From an uncultured Bacteroides sp. (GTDB lineage: Bacteria; Bacteroidota; Bacteroidia; Bacteroidales; Bacteroidaceae): a stretch of 64,000 nucleotides of DNA. Below are positions 44,155 to 52,831 of this stretch, one piece after another. The notes under the pieces are model-generated. The model had not been told where the DNA came from and did not search any database. It saw only the letters and a program-made list of their open reading frames with translations. The position numbers and the translations under genes are program-made. Location of the stretch: contig CABMPP010000003.1 of the NCBI GenBank assembly GCA_902388495.1, positions 217,666 to 281,665 of the forward strand, written 5' to 3'. Numbering within the stretch: position 1 is the stretch's first letter; every line of letters starts with the position of its first letter.

Positions 44155-45654
44155 TTATTTTAAGTATTGTATATGGTTTACGAAATTTCCTTTTTGAACC
44201 TTCGGGCTTCCGGCATTTATCTTATCGCCATAATAATTCACATTATCGAATACGATACCGGAAACATCATGTCTCTCATCAATGCCTTGAAGTATTACCA
44301 CCCCTCTTTCCGCTTTACGGGGGCTTTCTTTACCGTAAGTCGTGACGTTACGGAAAGTTACGTTGTGAATATAAGGACCGTTAGAAGGGATTACGATAAA
44401 TTCGCCATATCCGCAGCTTCCCGGTCCACGTCTTCCCGGTCCTGTCTTTATATGATTTGGACGGGGCTTTTCTATCGGACGGGTTCCGACTAATTGAAGT
44501 GCCGGAGTCAGTTTTACTAAGTTGTAAGGTAGCTCTCCGTTGATTCTGATATTCTCGAAACTAATATTTTCCATTGGCATCTCTCCCGTGGGATGTAACC
44601 AGAATATCTGTACCTGATTCCTGTCCGGGAAATGAATCACATCAATATTGCGTGCTGTGAAATTGCGGAATGCGGGGCAGCTGCTTTCTGTAGCCAGACG
44701 GAATACATTGGCAAAGTCAACCCAAAATACGCAATTCTCAACAAGTATATTCTCCACCGGTCTCGATTCTGTTTCTCCGCCGGCGCGGGTAGTACCTTTG
44801 GGAGAAACAGAATCATCGTCCGTACGGAAAAAACAATTCCGTATGGTGACATTGCTGGAGTTACAAGGATCTATTCCGTCATCGTTGCCTACACGAGAGC
44901 CTGCCAGACGGACATGGTCTATCAATACGCGGTCACAATTTTGTGGAACGATGGTCCAGTAGTAAGATCCTTTTATAATGATATCCTTCATTACAAAGTT
45001 ATTGCAATTCTTGGCATTAATCATAAAGTCGGTGGGACCTGCATTATGTTCCCAGTCAGAACCATCCAATATTCCTCTACCGCAAATAGTTATATTATCT
45101 CCGGTTGCTTCTACACCAGCATTGACTACGGCGCCGCCTGCCAGATAAAGCGTTTGATTGCTTGTTAGCTTTATCAATCCATTTTCCGGGTTATGTTCGC
45201 CAGGGCCGAAATAAATAATATTCGGATCTTCTTTTGATGGAACATCGGTTTCCGGTTCATTACTGAATAGGATCAAAGGACTGTTGCAACCGTCCGGTTC
45301 GAATGAAATATCACAAGGTTTGCTTAACAGGAAAGTCGCTTCATCTTTGTCAATGGAGGGACAGATCGCATATCTATCGGGTAGTATGTTCAACTTACTC
45401 AGTGGAAATTTACTTTTTATCTTTACTGTTACTGTACCTGAAAAATCAAAATAGGCTATCGAATACTTTTTATCATGGTGCTGAGTTTTGGCTGTATATA
45501 CAGGTATGGATATTCCATTCACCTCTACTACATAATCCGCTGACAGCGGTTCTCCTGCCGGTGCAGGGTAACTTATCACTTTAGCGCTAACAGTTAATAC
45601 CGATAGCATAGCCAGCAAGAATACCGGTATCGTTTTGGGTGAAAATTTTTTCAT
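44155..45654 (-). CDS. GH28/GH49-like right-handed beta-helix glycosidase (PUL C)
   Basis: A 499-residue secreted protein with a signal peptide (VFLLAMLSVLTVSA) and the same plan as the protein at 29636: N-terminal beta-sandwich (~25-140), then a beta-helix starting at NIIYFGPGEHNPENG. The acidic motifs are NDDGIDPCNSSN and RTDDDSVSPKG; the strand FWVDFANVFRLATES replaces the GHG motif of typical polygalacturonases. Endo- or exo-action on the PUL C backbone is plausible but the family assignment stays between GH28 and GH49. It begins a three-gene operon with GH97 and GH92 and has its own -7 box. Confidence 0.74.
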   Translation of the reverse strand: MKKFSPKTIPVFLLAMLSVLTVSAKVISYPAPAGEPLSADYVVEVNGISIPVYTAKTQHHDKKYSIAYFDFSGTVTVKIKSKFPLSKLNILPDRYAICPSIDKDEATFLLSKPCDISFEPDGCNSPLILFSNEPETDVPSKEDPNIIYFGPGEHNPENGLIKLTSNQTLYLAGGAVVNAGVEATGDNITICGRGILDGSDWEHNAGPTDFMINAKNCNNFVMKDIIIKGSYYWTIVPQNCDRVLIDHVRLAGSRVGNDDGIDPCNSSNVTIRNCFFRTDDDSVSPKGTTRAGGETESRPVENILVENCVFWVDFANVFRLATESSCPAFRNFTARNIDVIHFPDRNQVQIFWLHPTGEMPMENISFENIRINGELPYNLVKLTPALQLVGTRPIEKPRPNHIKTGPGRRGPGSCGYGEFIVIPSNGPYIHNVTFRNVTTYGKESPRKAERGVVILQGIDERHDVSGIVFDNVNYYGDKINAGSPKVQKGNFVNHIQYLK

Positions 45655-45673
45655 GATATGTTTTATGGTTTTT

Positions 45674-45681
45674 CAAAGTTA
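45674..45681 (-). promoter_or_regulatory. -7 element of the beta-helix-GH97-GH92 operon
   Basis: Minus-strand TAACTTTG (45681 down to 45674), with a start near 45668 and a leader of ~14 nt. With the terminator at 45769-45803 it separates this operon from SusD. Confidence 0.6.
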
Positions 45682-45768
45682 ATAAAATAATTGTTTTGAT
45701 GCTTTCTTAAATAAAAAACGAATGAATGATTGACTTTACTCAAGCGCATAGTGGTAAAATCTGAAACA

Positions 45769-45803
45769 AAGAAGGCTATCTTGTACTCAAAGATAGCCTT
45801 CTT
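45769..45803 (-). terminator. Terminator after SusD (PUL C)
   Basis: A perfect 14-bp stem (45769-45782 with 45790-45803) and a 7-nt loop, 20 bp beyond the SusD stop, followed on the minus strand by a T-rich stretch. Confidence 0.85.
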
Positions 45804-45822
45804 CAGTATGTATAACAGTCTT

Positions 45823-47625
45823 TTACCAGCCAGGATTATTACCTAGTTCTTGCCCATTGGATAAAGAGTTCAGCCATGATAGCGGAATGGGGCGAAGATA
45901 GAATTTCGTAGATCCTTCGATAAGTTGTGTTACGGCACCGCCACTTTCATTGGTGATGTCCCAGTTATAGGCACGTGCACGCGATACCAGTTTGCCGGTA
46001 CGTTGCAAGTCGTTCCAACGGGAGCTTTCACCGAAGAGTTCCAATGCACGCTCATCCAAAATCATATCAATAGTCACCGTAGTGCCTTCGGGATATTGAA
46101 GTGCCCCCTGAGTTGCCTCTGCACGTTGGCGTATCTTATTCAGGTATTTCAGCGCATTGGTATTATCATTGTTCTTAAGCGCTGCTTCAGCTGCAATCAG
46201 GTAGGTTTCTGCCAAACGGAATAAGTAAGTGTCTCGTGTTCCTGTTTTTGAACCGTTTTCTGTAAAATAAGCATCACTGTCTTTAAATTTCCATACCGGC
46301 AGAAATGTACGGGTAGTTGGGTTGGTGTTGGGAGTTCCCATTTTCCAATAATCATTTCCTTCTCCTTCGGGAGAGAAGTCTTTCGGATCGCCTGTAGGAT
46401 AGTTCAGGGTAACTGTAGAAGGTTTCAATTTATTGGCTGGCGGAGTGGCGCTATGAGCCGGCGTGGGAAACAGGATTGTTGCATCTCCCTTTTCGTATGT
46501 ATCGGTAACGGATGCTGTAGCCTGCATCCAGTTTTTTCCGTTTTCCAGTCCATTGACGGAGGTGTCCGGATTACCGTTATAGTCGCTCATGAAGGTAACC
46601 TTGGCACGGCTATCCTTTTGCCAGTCGAAAAGCATGTAGGCAAACTTGGTAGGTACAAAACTACCGTCGTCATTGCCATAGTAATTATCTTTTGAACCAC
46701 CGAGATATCCTTCACGATAGGGGAACATGAAATAAACGTTCAGTCCATTACCGCGTCCCGAAGTTTCATCTTTGCCCCATTGCACAGCAAAAAGAATCTC
46801 TTCGTTTGTTTCGTTCGACTGACGATGTACTTCGCCAAAATCATTCAGCAATTTATGATAAGGACTTGCAATATCAGCATCTCCTTCTATCAATCCCACT
46901 GCGTCCTTATAGGCATTTTGGAAATCGGTAGCTTCCGCGTAAGTCTGATATCCGCGAGTTAGGTATACCAATGATCTCAAATGCTTGGCAGCCGATGCGG
47001 AAGCACGTCCGTAACTGTTCCCGGTTTGTGATACCGGCAAAGTTTTGATAGCCTCTTCCAAGTCTGCTAAGATAGCTTCATAGATTTTGGGTGCCGGTAC
47101 TCTTTCGGCTTCATATATGGGTTCGAGTATTTCTTTTTCCATCAGTGGAGCGTCACCCCAGTTGCGTACGATTTCAAAATTATACAAAGCTCGTAAGAAT
47201 TTGGCTTCAGCTACACGTTGACGGCGAGTATCCTCATCTATTGCAGCATTTTCGGCACGACCTATTACTGCATTGGCACCTTTGATGCCTTCATACAATG
47301 ACTTCCAAAAATTGAAATAGCTTCCGGTGCTGCTATTCAATTGAGACGTATACTGGTTTTGTGCATTTACCTGGTCGTAGCGGCTTTGTGTAATGATGTC
47401 GGTACCAAGCCATGTCAGGTTCAAATAATCTTTTGAATTATAAATAGATCTAAGTTGTGAATAAGCTCCATTCACCAATGTCTCAAATCCTTCTTTAGTA
47501 GGAAAGAGTTCCGAGGGAGTTTGTGACGACCAGTTCTTTTCATCAAGAAAATCAGAACAGGATGATATTCCACTACAAATGAGCAATGCTGCCATTCCTT
47601 TGATGAATATATTTTTTGTTTTCAT
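45823..47625 (-). CDS. SusD-like surface glycan-binding lipoprotein (PUL C)
   Basis: A 600-residue lipoprotein with lipobox GISSC (Cys23) followed by SDFLDEKNWSS. TPR-like helices (AKFLRALYNFEIVRNWGDAPL; LFRLAETYLIAAEAALKNND) and the SusD C-terminal signature (KFYLRPIPLSWLNSLS...NNPGW) are clear. It should bind the target glycan with the SusC encoded 34 bp upstream. It is the last gene of the GH88-ECF-SusC-SusD operon and ends at a strong hairpin. Confidence 0.95.
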   Translation of the reverse strand: MKTKNIFIKGMAALLICSGISSCSDFLDEKNWSSQTPSELFPTKEGFETLVNGAYSQLRSIYNSKDYLNLTWLGTDIITQSRYDQVNAQNQYTSQLNSSTGSYFNFWKSLYEGIKGANAVIGRAENAAIDEDTRRQRVAEAKFLRALYNFEIVRNWGDAPLMEKEILEPIYEAERVPAPKIYEAILADLEEAIKTLPVSQTGNSYGRASASAAKHLRSLVYLTRGYQTYAEATDFQNAYKDAVGLIEGDADIASPYHKLLNDFGEVHRQSNETNEEILFAVQWGKDETSGRGNGLNVYFMFPYREGYLGGSKDNYYGNDDGSFVPTKFAYMLFDWQKDSRAKVTFMSDYNGNPDTSVNGLENGKNWMQATASVTDTYEKGDATILFPTPAHSATPPANKLKPSTVTLNYPTGDPKDFSPEGEGNDYWKMGTPNTNPTTRTFLPVWKFKDSDAYFTENGSKTGTRDTYLFRLAETYLIAAEAALKNNDNTNALKYLNKIRQRAEATQGALQYPEGTTVTIDMILDERALELFGESSRWNDLQRTGKLVSRARAYNWDITNESGGAVTQLIEGSTKFYLRPIPLSWLNSLSNGQELGNNPGW

Positions 47626-47659
47626 AAATAGTCTTTTTATATAAGAATTGATACATTAT

Positions 47660-50600
47660 TTAAAATGAAAGGTTTACACCAAACAACCAAGTGGCGGTCA
47701 TCACCGAGTCATCTCCTACGGTTGATTCGGGATTTTCAGGATCAATGCCCACTACACCGGTGAATACAAACGGATTCTGTACCATAGCATATACTCTAAG
47801 CTTACTCAGCGGAGTACTTTTCAGCATTTTGTTACTGAAGGTATAGCCTAAATTGATGTAGCCCACTTTCAGATAATCCGCTTTCAGGTAGATGCGTGAT
47901 GAATTGTTACGGTAAGCACCCTGATTACCAGGCTGTGCATACTCATTAGTCGGATTTTCGGGTGTCCAGTAATTGTGACGCAGATTCTTGAAGTTATCTT
48001 GCTTGTTCTCACCAATATAGCTTACAAAGAATTGGTTGCGGGCTGTAAGTCCTGTGCGGAAATACATCTGTACTGCCAAATCCCAGTTTTTGTAAGTAAA
48101 TGTATTGGTCATGCCACCAGTCCAACTGGGAGTACGTTTTCCTACAATAGTCTGATCTTTATCGGCAGTGATGGTTCCATCTTTATCGAAGTCTTTTATC
48201 TTCCATTGGCCGGGTTTGGCGCCGTATTTCTTTGCCTCTTCTTCCTCGCCAAGTTGCCATACACCTTCACAGATGTAAGTCCAGTTGATGCGCACCGGTT
48301 CGCCAATGATATATTTGCTTGCAAAGTCTCCCATCTTTCCTTTCAGTTGAGGAGAGTAAGCTCCCAGGTCTTCTTTGAACTTCAGGTCGTGTATACGGTT
48401 TTTGTTATAGGCCAGATTGATATTGGTACTCCACTGGAAGTCGTGTGTCTTCAAGTTAATGGTGTTTAATACCATTTCAACACCGTTATTGCGGATGGTT
48501 GCCACATTATCTTTTACGGTGCTGTATCCAGTATGGATAGGTACACTTTTATTCATAATCATACCATCGGCAAAGCGGTCATAGTAATCAATGCTGGCAC
48601 TGATGCGGCCATCCAAAAATCCCATATCTATACCTACATTATATTCTGTAGTCTTTTCCCAAGTAAGGTTCTGATTAGCCAGGCCTCCGGGCAGGAATCC
48701 CGATGCAACAGCATCACCAAACATGTATTGTGTACTCGAAAGTGTACCTAAAGAGAGATAAGGGTCGATATTGTCATTACCTGTCTTACCTACGCTCAGA
48801 CGCAACTTCAGATTGCTTAACCAATCTGCATCGTTCAGGAATTCTTCTTGATTGATACGCCATGCCACAGCGGCAGCCGGGAAGAACGCCCACTTGTGTC
48901 CTTCGGCCAGACGGGAAGATCCATCGTAGCGTCCACTAAGTGTAACCAGATAACGGTCTTTGTAATTGTAGTTCAAACGTCCCGTATAAGACATTATTGT
49001 GGTTTGCTTATAATTTGAACGGTAACTGGTAGCTACGCCACTTCCTAGATTGTGCCATAACGATTTGAACGGCAGATCTTTTACTTCCAGATACAAGTCA
49101 TCATAAGTTGTTTTCTGCATGGAGAAGATGCCTGTGAAGTCAAACTTATGGTCTTTTGCCACATCAAATTTGTAATTAGCAATGTTATCCCATGTGTAAT
49201 CGATATTGAACATATCATTTTTGTATGCAGTGGGCTTTTGTGTTCCTTGCAAAGCCTTCGACCAGGTGTCTCTGAAACGTCCGGAAGTACGGGCGCGCAG
49301 ATAGGGAGAAAAAACGGTTTTCAATGACAAGTTATTGATAGGGGTTACATCCAGATAGACATTTCCGAAGGCTTCTATACTTCTATGTTGTACGGTTACA
49401 TTCTTCTGGGTGGTCAACGGATTGAAAATTCCGTTGGAAGAGAACTTCCATTGTTCACTACCATCTACCAAGCTCACGGGATGTTGTGTAGGACGTGCAC
49501 GAAAAGCATCTTGGAGGATATCGTGATTTCCCATATCGTTATTATAATAGGTACCATATATGCTACCTCCGAAAGATACATATTTATTGGCTTTCACATC
49601 CAGTCCTGTACGGAAATTGTAACGCTCATATTTTTCTGGCTCAACCATACCGGTTTCACTATAATATGCTGCGCCGATAGTATATTTCACGTTCTCGGTA
49701 CCTCCGGTGGCCGAAAGGCTATGACTGGTTTGTATCGGTGTCTTTGAAATGGCATCATACCAGTCAAAATAGTTGTGATCCTGCACAGCTTTTAGTTCTG
49801 ACGGATCTGTGAATATCTGTTCGTCGGGCACATACTCATTGTTGTTTATGGCGCGGCGATATTCGCGAGCTAACTGGACATATTCGTCTCCGTTCATAAA
49901 GTCAGGCATGTGAATTGTTGTTTTAAATCCTACGTACCCATTATAATTGATGGTAGGCTTACCCGACGCACCACGTTTGGTAGTGATCATCACAACGCCA
50001 TTGGTACCTCTTGAACCATAAATAGAAGCAGAAGAGGCATCTTTCAGCACATCGATCTTCTCAATATCTTCCGAACTGATGGTTGTAATATCCGCGCCTG
50101 CCACACCATCCACTACAATCAATGGAGAAGTACTGCCGCTCATTGTACTGATACCACGGATATTCATCGAATACCCTCCTCCCGGTTTGTTGTTATTTCG
50201 TACAATAGTCAGTCCTGGAACCTGTCCTTGCAGTGCGCTCATCACATTTTCCTTACCCGACTTGGTCAGTTCTTTATTATCGACAGAAGAGATGGAACCT
50301 GCCAAATCCGAGCGTTTCATTGTACCATAACCAACCACCACAACTTCGTCCAGTAATTCAGAATCTTCCTTCAAGGTTATTTTGAGATTGCGGTTGGTAC
50401 CAATCGTAACTTCTTGGGTTTGATAGCCCACATATGAAATCTGGAGTTTGTGACTGGGGACAATATTTATGATAAATCCGCCGTCCACATCTGTAATAAC
50501 CCCATTACTGGTGCCTTTTTCCATTACCGTAGCTCCAATAACTGGCTCTCCTTGAGCATCTACGACCTTACCGGTGATTTTGACCGAATTTTGTAATACC

Positions 50601-50710
50601 TCCTGAGTTACGGGAGATATGGTCATACTCTCTACTTCCTCTGCTGCCACTTTTCCTAATGGCAAACAAGATAATGCTAAAAGCATAAAGAATTTGTCTC
50701 TCTTATTCAT
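47660..50710 (-). CDS. SusC-like TonB-dependent outer-membrane transporter (PUL C)
   Basis: A 1016-residue importer from ATG 50710 (MNKRDKFFMLLALSCLPLG, signal peptide). A CarboxypepD_reg-like domain (VKITGKVVDAQGEPVIGATV) is followed by LLDEVVVVGYGTMKRSDLAG, the plug (LIVVDGVAGADITTISSEDI; VLKDASSASIYGSRGTNG) and a full barrel ending in WLFGVNLSF. As in PUL A, there is no STN domain. It sits directly after the ECF gene with a 129-bp untranslated gap and before SusD. It should carry PUL C oligosaccharides across the outer membrane. Confidence 0.95.
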   Translation of the reverse strand: MNKRDKFFMLLALSCLPLGKVAAEEVESMTISPVTQEVLQNSVKITGKVVDAQGEPVIGATVMEKGTSNGVITDVDGGFIINIVPSHKLQISYVGYQTQEVTIGTNRNLKITLKEDSELLDEVVVVGYGTMKRSDLAGSISSVDNKELTKSGKENVMSALQGQVPGLTIVRNNNKPGGGYSMNIRGISTMSGSTSPLIVVDGVAGADITTISSEDIEKIDVLKDASSASIYGSRGTNGVVMITTKRGASGKPTINYNGYVGFKTTIHMPDFMNGDEYVQLAREYRRAINNNEYVPDEQIFTDPSELKAVQDHNYFDWYDAISKTPIQTSHSLSATGGTENVKYTIGAAYYSETGMVEPEKYERYNFRTGLDVKANKYVSFGGSIYGTYYNNDMGNHDILQDAFRARPTQHPVSLVDGSEQWKFSSNGIFNPLTTQKNVTVQHRSIEAFGNVYLDVTPINNLSLKTVFSPYLRARTSGRFRDTWSKALQGTQKPTAYKNDMFNIDYTWDNIANYKFDVAKDHKFDFTGIFSMQKTTYDDLYLEVKDLPFKSLWHNLGSGVATSYRSNYKQTTIMSYTGRLNYNYKDRYLVTLSGRYDGSSRLAEGHKWAFFPAAAVAWRINQEEFLNDADWLSNLKLRLSVGKTGNDNIDPYLSLGTLSSTQYMFGDAVASGFLPGGLANQNLTWEKTTEYNVGIDMGFLDGRISASIDYYDRFADGMIMNKSVPIHTGYSTVKDNVATIRNNGVEMVLNTINLKTHDFQWSTNINLAYNKNRIHDLKFKEDLGAYSPQLKGKMGDFASKYIIGEPVRINWTYICEGVWQLGEEEEAKKYGAKPGQWKIKDFDKDGTITADKDQTIVGKRTPSWTGGMTNTFTYKNWDLAVQMYFRTGLTARNQFFVSYIGENKQDNFKNLRHNYWTPENPTNEYAQPGNQGAYRNNSSRIYLKADYLKVGYINLGYTFSNKMLKSTPLSKLRVYAMVQNPFVFTGVVGIDPENPESTVGDDSVMTATWLFGVNLSF

Positions 50711-50839
50711 AGCACACACTTTAAGTTTAACATAAATAAATTACATATATTTTTCGTTAGTACATTTCTATGATGCATAGATAAAACGGGTATAGACTTA
50801 TATTCACTCAAACGAAAAAGAGTTTTTCTAAAAAGATTT

Positions 50840-51385
50840 TTAGGAACATAAGTAAGAATCAACATATTTGCGCAATGCATTACGCGCGATATACACCTGG
50901 TTCTCTACAGTCCGCACAGATAACCCCAATTTCTCACTGATTTCCGGATTGGAATATTCATTTTCGTATTTCATCAGGAAGATCTGTTTGCATTTATGGG
51001 GAAGGCTGTTTATCTGTTTCCCTACTATTATAAAGAATTCTTTTGTTAGCAGCACATTGTGCTCAGCGTCATTCCATGTTCTTTGGGAACCATCAGCGCT
51101 TACCTCTTCATAATGTTGCTCAATTTGCTTATGGCGGGTAAAGTCTATGCAGCGGTTATACACAGCTTTATATATATACTTCAAAACGGCTGCTTCAGAT
51201 ACAAAATAGTTATTCTGTTGCAGCATGTTGATAAACACGTCTTGCACAATATCTTCAACGTAGAAATTTCCTCCTACCGTCTTTTCTGCATAGCGAACTA
51301 AATAGCCGTAATACTTTTTATAAACGCTCTCTAAGGAGAACCTTTTTTCTGAATAATAATCAGTATTTATAGATGGTGTATTCAT
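50840..51385 (-). CDS. ECF-type sigma factor without an anti-sigma gene (PUL C)
   Basis: A 181-residue ECF sigma factor. Region 2 reads NFYVEDIVQDVFINMLQ and VLKYIYKAVYNRCIDFTR; region 4 reads LPHKCKQIFLMKYENEYS and ISEKLGLSVRTVENQVYIARN. It is distinct in sequence from the PUL A factor but occupies the same place, immediately upstream of SusC. No FecR-like anti-sigma gene lies in the window. The gene is 25 bp downstream of GH88 in the same operon, so its own level, not release from an anti-sigma factor, is likely the control point. The next gene upstream of GH88 is the third propeller regulator. Confidence 0.9.
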   Translation of the reverse strand: MNTPSINTDYYSEKRFSLESVYKKYYGYLVRYAEKTVGGNFYVEDIVQDVFINMLQQNNYFVSEAAVLKYIYKAVYNRCIDFTRHKQIEQHYEEVSADGSQRTWNDAEHNVLLTKEFFIIVGKQINSLPHKCKQIFLMKYENEYSNPEISEKLGLSVRTVENQVYIARNALRKYVDSYLCS

Positions 51386-51410
51386 GATAGGATAAGATTA
51401 AAGGATGTGG

Positions 51411-52631
51411 TTATAAATTGGCTAATATAGAGCGTTTTTCCTGTAGCCTTTTAAAGCGGGTTAAAGCTTCAAGATAGTAGTAGTCGGCATATATAATAGA
51501 TGCATCCACTTCTCCACCGTTCGGCATGTGGCCAACAGAGTGCAGCAGGAAAGCATCTTTCTTATTTCCGGCTTTGTAGGCTGGCGACGACAAGGCTTCA
51601 AGTATCTCTTTTGCTTTTTCATAATAATAATGTGAAGAATCACGATCGCTGACATAAGTTGAGAGTTCCAATAATGCCGAGGCTGTGATGGCAGCGGCTG
51701 AAGCATCTTTAGGTTCGGCCGGAGAGATTTCGGGAGCATCAAAGTCCCAATAGGGTATCAAGCTTTCAGGCAGTCGGGACAAATACACATCCGTTATTTT
51801 TTTTGCAAAATCCAAGAAACGCGCCTCTTTTGTTTCACGGTATGCCATCGTATAGCCATAGATGGCCCATGCTTGTCCGCGTGCCCACATGGAGTCGTCG
51901 CTTAGTCCTTGATGTGTTACTCCTTTTATGAAGTTTCCGGTGAGCGTATCATAAACGGCGACATGATAACAAGAGTAGTCCTTGCGGAAATGGTACTTCA
52001 TTGTTGTGTCGGCATGTGAGCATGCAATGTCATAAAGATGGTGATCTCCGCCGTTGCGTGCTGCCCAGAAAAGAAGTTCCAGGTTCATCATATTGTCTAT
52101 AATCGTATTATGAGGCCAATTCTCCTTTTTTACCATATTCGGCCATGAAAGAAGTGTGCCGACTTTAGGATTGAACAGAACAGCAAGGGAGTCGGCAGCA
52201 CGCAGCAGTCCTTCCTTATATTCCATATTACCCGTCAGGCGATAGCCATTTCCTAAACTGCACATTGTGATGAATCCCACATCATGGCTTCTGGCTTTCT
52301 TATGTGTGGTAGGAAGAATCATTTGGGTATAATTCTCAGCTGCAGTTTTCCAGATACCGTCTTTGGTATTCTCGTATAGATACCACAGAATTCCGGGCCA
52401 GAACCCCGAAGTCCACGAGCCGGGATTGGTATAATGCCAGTTAATACTATCCGCATCTATTGAGTTGGGGATTTCTTTTTTAGTATCAGAAGGAATAACT
52501 GCCAGTGTACGCAGTGCCTGGGATTTGCAATAATCAATATTGGTATCTACTGAAAATCCTTCCGTTGGCTGTTTACATGCACTCCCTATTAAGCATAAGG
52601 AGGCAATTAAAAGAATGGTTTTGCTTTTCAT
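51411..52631 (-). CDS. GH88 unsaturated glucuronyl hydrolase lipoprotein (PUL C, left)
   Basis: A 406-residue lipoprotein from ATG 52631 (signal with lipobox LIGSAC). The alpha/alpha-barrel of GH88 shows the two catalytic Asp sites, SHDVGFITMCSLGNGYR and TIIDNMMNLELLFWA, and the signature WARGQAWAIYGYTMAYRETK. These enzymes hydrate the unsaturated uronic acid left at the non-reducing end by lyases. It is first in the GH88-ECF-SusC-SusD operon. A close paralogue lies at 61436-62656 at the other end of PUL C. Confidence 0.93.
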   Translation of the reverse strand: MKSKTILLIASLCLIGSACKQPTEGFSVDTNIDYCKSQALRTLAVIPSDTKKEIPNSIDADSINWHYTNPGSWTSGFWPGILWYLYENTKDGIWKTAAENYTQMILPTTHKKARSHDVGFITMCSLGNGYRLTGNMEYKEGLLRAADSLAVLFNPKVGTLLSWPNMVKKENWPHNTIIDNMMNLELLFWAARNGGDHHLYDIACSHADTTMKYHFRKDYSCYHVAVYDTLTGNFIKGVTHQGLSDDSMWARGQAWAIYGYTMAYRETKEARFLDFAKKITDVYLSRLPESLIPYWDFDAPEISPAEPKDASAAAITASALLELSTYVSDRDSSHYYYEKAKEILEALSSPAYKAGNKKDAFLLHSVGHMPNGGEVDASIIYADYYYLEALTRFKRLQEKRSILANL

Positions 52632-52672
52632 GGTATAGCACTTTTTAATGAACAAATTGATTTCGACAATGG

Positions 52673-52680
52673 CAAAATTA
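52673..52680 (-). promoter_or_regulatory. -7 element of the GH88-ECF-SusC-SusD operon
   Basis: Minus-strand TAATTTTG (52680 down to 52673), with a start near 52666 and a ~35-nt leader. A dyad GGCATT (52701-52706) / AATGCC (52722-52727) just upstream is a candidate site for the neighbouring regulator. Confidence 0.5.
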
Positions 52681-52795
52681 GTAAGTTGAAGTTATTTTAT
52701 GGCATTTCAAACGCTGAGATGAATGCCAACCTAAAGGGTGAAATGAAATTTGAATTAAAGTGCTGTTTTATAGATTATTATATGTGTGAGAAAAG

Positions 52796-52823
52796 AAGAG
52801 TACCAAAAAAATATGGTACTCTT
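52796..52823 (-). terminator. Terminator of the PUL C regulator gene
   Basis: A 10-bp perfect stem (52796-52805 with 52814-52823) and an 8-nt loop that is T-rich on the transcribed strand, 9 bp beyond the regulator's stop codon. Confidence 0.75.
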
Positions 52824-52831
52824 TCGGAGGG

